From: Sequoia sempervirens
Taxonomy: Eukaryota; Streptophyta; Pinopsida; Cupressales; Cupressaceae
Length of the DNA: 64,000 nucleotides
Assembly (NCBI GenBank): GCA_007258455.2
Contig: VDFB02018306.1
Location: 1-64,000, forward strand
Direction: 5' to 3'
Positions 1-10,600 of this stretch are shown here, piece by piece. Under the pieces are notes generated by a model, which worked only from the letters and a program-made list of their open reading frames with translations, was not told the DNA's origin and did no database searches. Within the stretch, counting starts at the first letter, position 1. Each line of letters starts with the position of its first letter. Both the position numbers and the translations under genes were made by a program.

Positions 1-260
1 AGGATCTTGCATTTTTCATATTAGGTAATATATTCTAATTAGGTTAATCATAGAAAATCAATTCCAAATCATTCTAATCCTTAATGGATGGAGATTCAGG
101 TCTAATTAGCTCACCTTCATGGTTGAAAGTTAATCTACTTACCTTGTTAATCTCCATCTTAACGAAACATAAGAAAAATACTCCCCACAAACACACAAAA
201 CCATTTGAATCCTAGGTTTAAATAGTAGACCTAAGGTTCTCCACTTTTCTTTATTTTATT
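1..260 (+). repeat. Tail of 5' LTR of the LARD-like element
   Basis: It is homologous to 4818-5078, with small indels and scattered substitutions. The end is placed by alignment with the CA at 5077-5078 of the other copy; here the terminal CA is not preserved. Confidence 0.7.
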
Positions 261-2464
261 TTGGTGAATCAGACCTAATAACATTACATACCTTTTGAAA
301 ATTCATCCTAGATATAAGTTTTGTATTGCATTATTTTTTATTTCTCATTTAGGGTTTCAATTTTGCATCACAAAAATAAAAATTAAAAAAATTACATACC
401 ATTTTGCATCATAGGCTACATTAGGATTCATTTCAATCATTTAAATGAAATATACATTGAAAATTGCATTCATAATTGCCATTTGCATTTGCATCATATT
501 GTCTTCATTTGAACAAATTCTAGAAAAATACTCAGTTACAGACTTGTATGCACAAAGAAGTAAAAACTTTAGACAATATACTAAACATTCAACTTTTGAA
601 TTTTTCAGAACCTCCATCAAGGACTTAGACGCACTTGGGTGCCTCTTTCCTTGTACACTTTCATTAACAAACTTTTCACACTTCTATGTCTCCATGTCTC
701 TAGTTTGTGTTTACTTGTAGAACTTTGTTTTAATATTCTTGCATTCATTTAGGCATCTTTCATTTAGCTCAAAAAGAGATAAGAAGTGAAAAAAAATACA
801 TAATTTTGTTTTAGAATTGCATCAAAATCATCATTTTCAGATTTAAACATCTTAAAATCAATCAATTTGTGCATTTTATATCAGAAAATTGAATTCAAAA
901 TTGTCATTTATTGTTCATATATTGTTACACACTTGCATTGGCATATATTAGGAAAATTGTGGAAAAGTATTCATTGCTCAAACTATTTTCAAGCAACCAT
1001 ACAATCCTTCAACAGTTACTTACATAGTAAAACTTTAAAATTCTAGATACCTGGCAGGACTTAAAATGCCCATAGGCTTTTTATCTTGTTTTCTATTCAC
1101 AGCTCAGCTTCCTATGATAGAACTCTCTCAAGAGCCTCTATCTTAATCTATTGTTGTTTTCAGTCACTTGTTGCAAATAATTAGAACCACATTGCAAATT
1201 CTCATATCATCATGGTTAAGGTACTTTGGTAAAGTTTGGATGATCTTAGAAATCTGTAGTTTGATCTTTCATGTTGTGTGTTTTAAATGACACTAATTTG
1301 TGTGGCTTACATTCATGATGCTTCATCTCATAATACAAGCCTTCTTGATATCTTAGGTCAAGACAAATGGAGGCATCATGAATTCATGCAAAATTCCTTA
1401 CATAGCCTTGAGAATAACACAACCTTTTATCCCTCAATGCAATGGCCTAATCACCCATATCAACAATCAACATCTCTTGCCATACCACCTCTTGAAATGT
1501 TTACTTTGTTACATCTAGAAATTGAATCACAAGGCATATATCAACCAACATGCATGAAAGCACCTACCAATAACAATCACAAGGAAAGAACATCAACTAA
1601 TCTCCCATCATACGATCATAAAGTTACAAATACACCCATTGAATTGGAACAAAGTTATGGAAAAGGCTTTAGAATCTTAAGAAAACAAGGATGTGACATA
1701 TAGAATGAACATGGAATTCATCTCCTCTTGGAACAAACACAGTCATAAGATATCAAAGGGATAGGCTACCAAAGTCCTCAACCTTCACATCAAATAGTTG
1801 TCCCATTGACCAAGAAATATAAAGTCCATGGTCCTATCAAGAAGTTACAATTCTTGCATCCTATAACCAAGACTAAATGAACCTTAGACACACTTCTCAA
1901 ACTATGACACATTACATTGTCACCCATCCATGACCGAGAAGATAGAAAGAAAAGAGTACAAATACATCTTACTATGCATATCATAGAACACTTGGAAATC
2001 TTACTAACGAATGCCGTGCTTTAAAGAGGAAATTGAGAGAATTTTATCCTTATGAGGATCAAATTGGACATATTTTTAGACTAGCATTCATTTGATTTGC
2101 TCCTTGTCATGTGGTAGTTGTAATATCACACATTATTGACTACCATCCATGAGGGTATAAACCTAGCTTTATGCAATAATCTCTTCTCTTGCAAGGATAA
2201 ACATATCATAATCCATTTGGCTCACCTTTGTCCAAGGATAAACATATCATGTAATCCATTTGGCTCACCTTTGTCCCTACACTTGGGGGGAAAGGGGTTA
2301 TATAGCTTTGTGTTGTGTGCATTCCTTCTAGGAAGGGATCCCTTTGTATCTCCTTAAAATATTAGTGTAGCAAGTACACTAACATTTTAAGGGGGGGCAT
2401 ATAGTCCCTAACTCAATGTTTGCATGTGGGAATGGTCCATTCTTAGCGATGATAGCATACATAT

Positions 2465-2705
2465 CCTAGGAAGTGTGACCTTTTCAACCAAAGTGTGGCC
2501 TTCTTGATCTATGTGAGTGTCTCTTTGGTGGTGATATTAGGTTTTATATCCCCTAAGAGTGTGACCTTTCTTGGCATATGACATTCCCCTTGGTGATAAT
2601 GCTATGGCTAGTATTCCTTAAGGTGTGAATTTATTTTTCCATGACTTGTCCTCTCTTGGTGGTGATGTCATGAGTGATATTCCTTAAGGTGTGACCTTTC
2701 ATGTA
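2465..2705 (+). repeat. Degenerate tandem repeat, roughly 80-bp unit
   Basis: The phrases CCTTAAGGTGTGACCTTT and TTGGTGGTGATGTCATG recur in order about three times with many substitutions. It lies inside the LARD-like element, just upstream of the 50-bp array. Confidence 0.55.
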
Positions 2706-2804
2706 TTGAGTAGAGCCCCTTGTTGTTTTTGTAAATCACCTTTTTGTGGTGGTGTTGTTATAACACCCCTCTAAGGTTTTGGCCTTATCTTATCATTATT
2801 TGTG

Positions 2805-3072
2805 CACCCCCCGAGGTGAGTTTTATCCATTCCCTGTGACGTTAAACTTCATACACCCCTTGAGGTGAGTTTTGTTTCTCTTGAGACATTAAACTTCATG
2901 CATCCCCTGAGGTGAGTTTTGTTCGTCCCACGAGACATTAAACTTTATGCACCCCTTGAGATGAGTTTTGTTCGTTCCCAAAGACGTTAAACTTCACATG
3001 TATCCCCTAAGGTGAGTTTTGTTCATCCCCCAAGATGTTAAACTTAATGCACCCTCAAAGGTGAGTTTTACA
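2805..3072 (+). repeat. Minisatellite, about 50-bp unit, five to six copies
   Basis: Each unit contains CACCCC-TGAGGTGAGTTTTG, then GTCCC-GAGACATTAAACTTC-ATG. About five and a half units are readable, differing by a few bases and small indels. There are no unique spacers between identical repeats, so this is not a CRISPR array. Confidence 0.8.
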
Positions 3073-3674
3073 AGATAGTTCATGGATTTAGTATAATGGA
3101 ACTTGTTGGGTCATGAAATTGAGCACCCCCTTTTAAAATGGCCACCTAGCATAACACACCTTGCTTGCCAGTGGAGCCATGTGTTTCATGAGTGATGTGG
3201 CATAACACAACTTGCTAGTCCTCACGCGAGCTAACATTTATTCGATGGATGACATTTGGTATTTGAGACAATATAAGACTGACGTCTTTTTTCCTTATCG
3301 ACTCAAATCTTTTAGTAAAAACTTATATTTTGTTATCTGTCTTCTTCATGTTTGCACCATGTCTACATCATGTTGTCTTCATTCTATCTCCATTTGTGTG
3401 TTATGTTATGTCACATGTTTTCACCATGTATGCTTCATGTTTTTGACATGTATGTTTTTGTATGTTGTCTTGATGCATTTTAGACATGAGTGTTATTTTG
3501 TGCTTATGTTGGCTTGCCATGATATCTTGGATCCTAGGAGCATGATCACCTCCCCAGATCCTTAGTCATCCTATCTCTTCAACATTTGGACAATCAGACC
3601 CCTCTTGACATAGGTTTTCTACTTTAGTGTGAGTCTAAGTGTAAGTTCACACTCTCACTGAAGTGGGGGCTAAA

Positions 3675-5078
3675 TGTGACATTGTAAATTGTCACCCTTG
3701 ACAATTTCACACTATGTTTTGCTCCCCCTAGATTATTGAGCCTAATTGGGTCCCTAATTTCCTAAATTATGCATTATATAGCCCATTTGTACCACTTTAT
3801 GAGAAATTGCAAGCATTAAACAAATGAATCTAGTTATTATTTTCCCCCTAATACTTGATGTCTTGGAAAATAAGGCCAAGACCCATTCACCCTAGGGTGT
3901 ATGTGTCCCCCTATTTTGCTGGGGACCAATATTGTACATGTCAGATTGGCCATCTTAACATTCAAAATTCAAATTGCAAATGTCAACTATTAGGATTTAA
4001 TTCTCAGGAAATTAGAGAAATGCCTATAAATACCTGGTTATTGCATCATTTGAAATCTAACAAGCATTCATGAGCAAAAAATATTGTTAAGAGCAATATC
4101 AAGAAAGTAAGAGCATTATCAAGCGAGTCAAGAGAAACATTTCAAAGATTTATTGTAACAATTCAAAATCCTAACATCATGTCAAATCTTATGTGAGTTT
4201 ATGTGTGTTCATGTTATCATTATCTTGTGAAGGCTAACACTTTTGTAGGTCTCCAAGCAATTCAAGCAATCAAGCAAGCAATATCCAAGACCTTGAGGTG
4301 ATGTGCATGACTTCAGTCCTTCAAGGAAGCCATTGAAGGGTGGTGAGTTGCAGGACTTTGTGATTTCATCATTCCTTCCTATCCATTATCATTTTATCAT
4401 TGACACTGCCATTGTGGAAGTGGAAACACTTACATAGGGTTTGATTAAGGCAAGCCCCTAAATGGCCCAAAATTTTCTCTCTTTGAATGTGTAGGTTTTA
4501 GGTTTGAAGAGGATTGAAGGGAGCATAACGAAAAATTGTTCATTGTTGCATTTGAAGCTCCACATCTTGTCAACTCACGAAAACTCACCTACCAAATTAT
4601 CCGACAATGTTTCAAAAACTTTGCAATCGAAAATCAGAAGCTTAGAGCTGTCATCAGAGGACCCCAAAAATAGAGTAGAAGTGTTATACAAGGACCCATA
4701 CACCCTAGGGCGACTCTGTCCTACTATAATGATTAGATTGAACTTTTAGTGCTAGGTACATAATCCTCTGCACTTCCTAGATCTGTTTGCAACTTATTGT
4801 TTCAGTTGTTCATTGTCAGGATCTTACATTTTTCATATTAGATCATATAGTTTGATTAGGTTAATCATAGCAAATCAATTCCAAATCATTCTAATCCTTA
4901 ATAGGATGGAGATTCAAGTTTGATTGGCTCACTTTCATGGTTGAAAGCCAATCTACTCACCTTGTCAATCTCAATCTTAATGAAACATAAGAAAAGTACT
5001 CCCCCCCCACAAACACAAAACCATTTGAATCCTAGGTTTACATAGTAGAGCTAGAGTTCTCCATTTTTCTTTCTTTCA
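3675..5078 (+). repeat. 3' LTR of the LARD-like element (1404 bp)
   Basis: It starts TGTGACATTG after a polypurine tract and ends TTCTTTCA. A TATA box (CCTATAAATACC) at about 4023-4034 lies where an LTR promoter would be. Its last 260 bp match bases 1-260. Confidence 0.7.
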
Positions 5079-6357
5079 GGGATATGACATTATAATGTAT
5101 TTAGGTGGATGGAGATGTCGTCATGTGGCACACATCCCTTATGCTAGTTATATTATGTCATATGAATAACTTGTGTAATTAATGATATTACGTGATGAGT
5201 AGGCCTTCATTAGGATTACCCCTCCATTGCATTATTAGGAGGATGTATATAAAGGACACAATTATCATTGTAAGGTGTGTGTGAAGAATGATATTATATT
5301 TAGGATCTCTTGGAGATATAGAGGGGAGTGGCTTCTTCCATAAGGAGTATTGTATGGTGTTACCCTATCTCAAGGGTTTACTCTATTTTTTTATATATTG
5401 GATATTAGGGTGCATACTGACCCATAAACATCTCTTGTGTTGTGTAAAACCTATATTCTATATTCTATTATTTCATTATTATAGGTGTGGATCTTATCAT
5501 TAGTTCATCACTAGACCCATTGCATTACATTATCTACCAATTTAGTGTTAAGTTGTTAGTCCATTTTGGTATTGATTGGAACCACATGCAATTAACCATT
5601 TTGGCTTGATCATATTTCACTTGTAATTTGCTAGTGGCTCTTGCATTTGCACATTAATTTTAAATTGGTCATCTAGCCACCAATATCTTTCTTGTAATAT
5701 TTTGTGTCATTCTACTTTTGTATGCTCTCACCTTCCCACCACGAGATCCTAGTGATTAGAAAGAGATGAATTTTTATGTGGATTTTAGTTAACACCCTAG
5801 GGGGTGATTACATATTTTGAAATAACTTTAGTGTTATTATAAAATACATTGTTCAATAGAAAAAAATAAAAAAATTCTTGTGGTTGAGACTTACAAAATC
5901 TATTTAAATAATTATCAATATTAATAAATTATGATTAATTCAAAGTCATTTTAATATATTCATCAAAATCTCTTAAATTATTAGATCCATAAGATTGTTA
6001 TAAGCTAGTAAAAACACCTAAAAGATTTATTAGATGATTAATAGGAACATATATAAATAACTCTATTGACTAAACATTGCATCAAATGAATTTAACAAAA
6101 GACATAAATATGTAATGTTTGTATGTATATGGGAACCATCCAAATAACACATTTAGATGTTGTTACCAATTTAATTAACATAATGTAATTTGAAATATGA
6201 TTACATTTTTTATTCCCTCTTTACCTCTCACATTTAAAAAATAAATTAAACTGCCCAGTTAATATAAACAAAACAATTTTTTTAATAAAATAAAATAAAT
6301 AAATAATACAACCATTAACTCAATTTAAAAAAAAATTAGAACCTCCTATAATATTAT
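5079..6357. other. No gene recognised; possible LTR fragment, then AT-rich DNA
   Basis: At 5241-5256 a strong TATA box (GTATATAAAGG) lies in sequence with the look of an LTR promoter, with transcript-like T-rich DNA to about 5490. No second copy or clear ends are present, so a solo LTR is only a suggestion. From 5800 to 6340 the DNA is AT-rich without ORFs or clear repeats. Confidence 0.35.
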
Positions 6358-6774
6358 GGTCCCATGGGGGGGCTTGGGCTTCTATTTTTATGGAGGAGGA
6401 GGTCCCATGGGAAAAAAAAATTGTGCTACGGGATTTATTGGAATCTTTTCAGTAAAATAGGAGCCCCTACCTTTTAGAAATGAATCGGTGGAATTGGGGT
6501 GGGGCTAGAAATTGCCCCTACAGCTTAGGAGTTTTTTATGCCACTTGTCTCTCATCTAAAATTTTAAATTCTTATTAAAAAATAAAAATGAGAGAATTCT
6601 CATTTATTTATTAGTTTTTATAAAAGCACTACAGTTCATTCCTTAAATTTTGGAGCTTAAAATTTTAAGCAGAATTGCAAGATTAAATCCATGGGACCAA
6701 GAACTTTAAAATATCCCTAAAAAAGCTAAGCAGCATACGCTGAGATTTTTAAAGAAGCCCCCCTCCATGGGACC
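6358..6774. mobile_element. MITE-like element, 417 bp
   Basis: The left end GGTCCCATGGGGGGGCTT is mirrored at the right end by AAGCCCCCCTCCATGGGACC, giving terminal inverted repeats of about 20 bp. There is no coding capacity. The AT-rich flanks are TAT on the left and TTA on the right, so a 3-bp TWA-type target duplication (PIF/Harbinger style) is possible but not exact. Confidence 0.55.
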
Positions 6775-7434
6775 TTAACCTTAATTAAATAATTATAGAA
6801 AACCGTGATGTTAGCCCCTTTTACATCAATACAATCTGATTTGCCTTTTCCTATGGACATATCCTCCCCAAAAATAGTTGTGATGTGAGCGGGAATAAAG
6901 TCCCGGTTCGCACCAGCCGCGGGAAAATTTTAATACCTTTAGCTAAGGAGCTCTATAGAGCCGGGACCCTTTCCATCTATACAGCCTGGTTTGCCTTTAT
7001 TCCTGGGCACATGGTTCGCCAAAAATAATTGTTTACGACAATAAGCTCCGGTTCCCACCAGCCATGTGACCGGGGGCCAAAGCCGGCCCAGCAAGTAACT
7101 GAAACAACAAGAAAAACAAGTGGAATAAAACAATAAGTATAACACAGCCCTCGCGCTGTTTTTTGCGCGTATTTCTCTGATCAAACATGCTTGAACCTTC
7201 CTTTCCGAGCGCGCAAAACAAAAACAATTACATTCTGCCCTCCCAAATTGAATAGCAGGGTTTTCATCTTAAGGGGATCACGAGATCGATCCTCGCGCCC
7301 AATAGGTCTGCCATCTTCCCTCGCGATCCTTTTAACTTAAACCCCTTTTTGGAAATTTATTAATTTTGTTTCAGAGGTCGCGGGTTCGAATCTCCCAACG
7401 CCATATTATTGAATAAGTTTTTAGAAGGTTTCGC
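6775..7434 (+). promoter_or_regulatory. CpG-rich promoter and 5' leader region of the VAMP71 gene
   Basis: About 660 bp ahead of the ATG stand out from the AT-rich surroundings by GC content and frequent CG dinucleotides, for example GCGCGC near 7210 and TCGATCCTCGCGCCC near 7290. I see no convincing TATA box. A pyrimidine-rich tract ending TTTTGTTTCAG at 7364-7374 could be the acceptor of an intron in the 5' UTR, leaving 7375-7434 as the last leader segment. No donor could be fixed. Promoter status is inferred from position and composition. Confidence 0.5.
6813..7076 (+). repeat. Diverged tandem duplication in the VAMP71 upstream region
   Basis: Two roughly 115-bp segments (6813-6923 and 6959-7076) share an ordered series of blocks: an ACCCTTT-like start, CATC-ATACA, TTTGCCTTT, CCAAAAATA, AATAA, CGGTTC and CACCAGCC. 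Similarity is moderate, so the duplication is old. It lies in the presumed promoter and may have doubled cis elements; function is unknown. Confidence 0.55.
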
Positions 7435-7645
7435 ATGGCAATACTTTATGCTCTGGTGGCCCGTGGCTCTGTGGTCCTTGCGGAGTTTAGCGCTACTCAG
7501 ACAAATGCAAGCTCAATTGCGCGTCAAATATTGGAGAAAATAACTGCCGATTGCCACGTCTCGTATTCGCAGGATCGCTATATATTCCATGTCAAAAGGA
7601 CCGATGGATTGACTGTATTGTGTATGGCAGACGATACTGCCGGAA
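7435..7645 (+). CDS. VAMP711: VAMP71 exon 1: longin domain, first part
   Basis: It encodes residues 1-70 plus the first base of codon 71. The longin core motif [28 protein letters not shown] is visible as two adjoining pieces, [16 protein letters not shown] and [12 protein letters not shown], both near-invariant in VAMP71 proteins. The donor is A|GTAAGT at 7646. Reading on into the intron soon loses family similarity and meets a stop at 7705-7707, which supports the splice site. Confidence 0.95.
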
Positions 7646-10600
7646 GTAAGTCACCTATTTTGTCCTTATTTGCTATCTTTATGACACTTATCACTGCGTT
7701 TCATTAAGTTTTAGAAAGTGCTATTGTAATTGGTGAAATATTGCGTTATGAACTGTCGGGTATTTCTTCGGCCAAAAGTTAGAAAATTTAACACTGAATG
7801 CTTTATACTGGTAAATTCTCCATGTGGAGTAACATTCTGCTTAGATGCCAACCCTTAGGATGCGCTTTATCAAAGCTACAAGTTTTATCAAATTTTAGCT
7901 TCAATAGATTTTGATTGGTGAAATTTCCTTAGGGGTGTTACCTTTGGCTTAGATGTCACTATTGAGAGTATTTCTTCCACCAAATTTACCCGGTGCTTGA
8001 ACATGGCCTCCTCCTTTTGTGTGCTTTGGATCTCAAGTCTGATGTAGCCTCATTCAAAGTTGGATGAACTTTTTTTCTTTGGATGTGATAAACTGCATTG
8101 TATTCATAGTTGGATGCAGTCTTATATACTACATCCATTGTCAGACGTAGTTACTGGTAGTGAATGCTTCATCCAGAGTTAGATGTGCTATATATTGAGC
8201 TGGATCCAAACTTTGATTTATGTTGCACTGTATTCAATGCGATATATGTTGAGCTGGATCCAAAGTTTTAATTTATTTTGCACTGTACCCAGAGTTAGTT
8301 GTGCTATTTTACTCTACATGCAGCATATGAATGTGAATTAAAGTTTTGCATTCAGAGATTGGATTCATTTTTTTAAACCCAATTTTAATGCCTTATGGAT
8401 TCAGTATTTTACGTGGCATTCAGAGTTTGGTCCAAAATGTTGTATTTTGCATGGCATTCAAAATTGAATGCAGAATATGGTATTGCGCTTGTCAGTCAGA
8501 GTTGGTGCAAATGTAGAGATGGATGTGGCATTTTGTCCACCGTTTGGAGTTGGATGGGGTATTTCCACCTACATCCAGATGTAGTATTTTACTTTGCATC
8601 CAGTATTGAATGCAATATTTAACTCAATTTATACATTGTTGGATGGGATATTGTATCCGTTTTCAATGCCTTCCATATCTTAACTCATTTTGAATTTGGG
8701 GCTCTGCAATGAAATGCCCAATGATTTACGATTTAAACTCATCTAATTCCACTATTTCATATTAAATTGTTAAATCTTCATGTTAAATATGATTAAGAAA
8801 CATGAAGTTTTATTACTTTTAACTGCTTAATTTTTTACAAATCTTCCTCAGGGATTTGTTGCTCTTTAATAGGGCATTGTCAATTTGTTATAATATGTTT
8901 ACTATCTCACAATGCTCAGTTGTCGGGTTCAATCATTTTTTTCTCCTGAAATATGCCTAGAAATTCATGCCCAGGTTTTTGATCTTCAAGAACCTGAGCT
9001 ATGTATGGCACTGCAAAACAATCTTCAACTATTTCTTTGAAGGTGAAAAATAGTGTGGAACAAAGCCCATCATAGATATATGTTATTGTAGCATATAAGT
9101 TGTAAATAGACAAAGAACTTAGAAATAGCTTAGCAAAACAACTATTAAAAATTCCTTCTATGGTTAGCGAGGGCCAAGGATGGATGCCCTATGCAACATC
9201 TTAGAACAATTTATTCTACTAGCAATTTAGAAGAGTGATAAATTAGTAACTAATGTTATGATGCATAATTAAACCAAGTTAAGAGAGATAGAGAATGATT
9301 AACAATTTCCTTTACAAGTCGATATGCTGTTTTGCAATATTTTCAGTTACAACTTGTATAATACTGAGACTCTATGAACCTTTACCAAACTCACAGAGTT
9401 CTGAGCCAAATGGGCAGCACCAAATTTATTTGCTTCGAATTTGCAAACTCGCAAATTATTAGCATAGAGTATTCTTTTATCTAAAATTTAATGATTGAGA
9501 AATTTAATACTTCCACGTCCTATTAGGCATACCAAAATAGAAATATCATTCAAAACAATAATATTTAATGACTGTATCAATATCGTAAATGATAGTCATA
9601 AATATAATCTTTTTGACAACTATAATTCAATATTTTAGTAGGTTGTATATGTTGAGAAAAAATAGATGAATGGTACGATTTAGGAGTTAATTTTCTGCTA
9701 TATATCAGATTTATATTAGACTTATTATCATCGCTAATCTGAAACATAAATGCAAATCAGCAACAATGGAGTTAGAGACAGTCACATGTGAAGTTCACTT
9801 AACACCAAATTTACCCAGGGAAAATCCTTTTGAAAGTTGATGGCACCCACTATATTATCTGTAAAATAGGATTGTAATATATTGAGCAAGCTGATTTTAG
9901 CATCCCACTCTATGTTCCAAATCTAACAATTTCTGGGCAACACCTCTTTTCTCCAAAAACAACACCATATCAAACCACTATTCCAAGCCTCTTATTTATA
10001 GAGTTAGGGTGATTCAAGAAGCCAAAAATAGTATCTACAAACAAAGAATCCAAAACCATGGATTTTTCATCCCCAAGGCTGTCCAAGTATGACCTTTCAC
10101 CTACCCCTAATGACTTCTCACCTTTCAAGGCCAAACAGGTCCACCTAGAGACCAACACCTAACTAGTGATTCTTCATAGTCCATCTTGAAGTGGTTTTCT
10201 TTTGTCTTGTTTGCTTGTCTTCATTTGACCCTTAAATTAAATACATCTACCAATGTTACATACAACAATTACATAGATGGAAAGTAATCTGACCAAGCAT
10301 AGTGTCCTAGTTTCACACTTAACCTTCAACTTTAATTGTTAGTTATGCAGGGTGTACACCACCTATCCCAACAATTTTCCACTTGTTGTATGCACATTTC
10401 ATAAGGGATTACAACCAGGATCAAACATGAGCCAGGTCCAATTGGCAATTATGCTCATAGTTTGCTTGCATCAAACAAACTTTTTTGTGCTAAATGTCTT
10501 GGTAAGAGAATCTACAACATAATACATTGTCTAAGGTGTCAACATTTTTCCAACACCTCCTTATCCTTCACCATGTCATGAACAAAGTGAAATTGAACAT

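Larger units (their letters stand above)
261..3674 (+). other. Internal region of the LARD-like element, no recognisable gene
   Basis: This is AT-rich DNA with only short ORFs. The longest, 1287-1703 (138 codons), resembles no family I know and lacks gag, protease, integrase or reverse transcriptase motifs. A 42-bp block (GGATAAACATATCAT and onward to CTTTGTCC) is repeated in tandem at about 2195-2277. Two larger tandem-repeat zones follow and are listed separately. Confidence 0.55.
1..5078 (+). mobile_element. Large non-autonomous LTR retrotransposon (LARD-like), 5' end outside the window
   Basis: Bases 1-260 match 4818-5078 almost base for base, 4.8 kb apart in the same orientation. At 3661-3674 a purine run (AAGTGGGGGCTAAA) directly precedes TGTGACATTG, a polypurine tract followed by an LTR start. 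The 3' LTR therefore runs 3675-5078 and bases 1-260 are the tail of the 5' LTR. The internal 3.4 kb has no gag or pol similarity in any frame I could recognise, only short ORFs and tandem repeats. That fits a large retrotransposon derivative mobilised in trans. The primer-binding site after 260 (TTGGTGAATCAGACC) does not match the usual initiator-Met site. Confidence 0.7.

Noticed and set aside
1287..1703. 138-codon ORF inside the LARD-like element as a possible novel gene.
   Set aside because: No recognisable motif or homology, and it lies in a non-coding retroelement interior.
2805..3072. Regular 50-bp repeats that might suggest a CRISPR array.
   Set aside because: The repeats are contiguous and diverged without unique spacers, no cas genes exist, and the DNA is plant nuclear. 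It is a minisatellite in an LTR element.
7374..7407. GCGGGTTCGAATCTCCC resembles a tRNA T-arm (box B) just before the SNARE ATG.
   Set aside because: No matching acceptor stem, D-arm or anticodon arm can be built upstream, and the T-stem itself has a mismatch. It is probably chance in a CG-rich leader.
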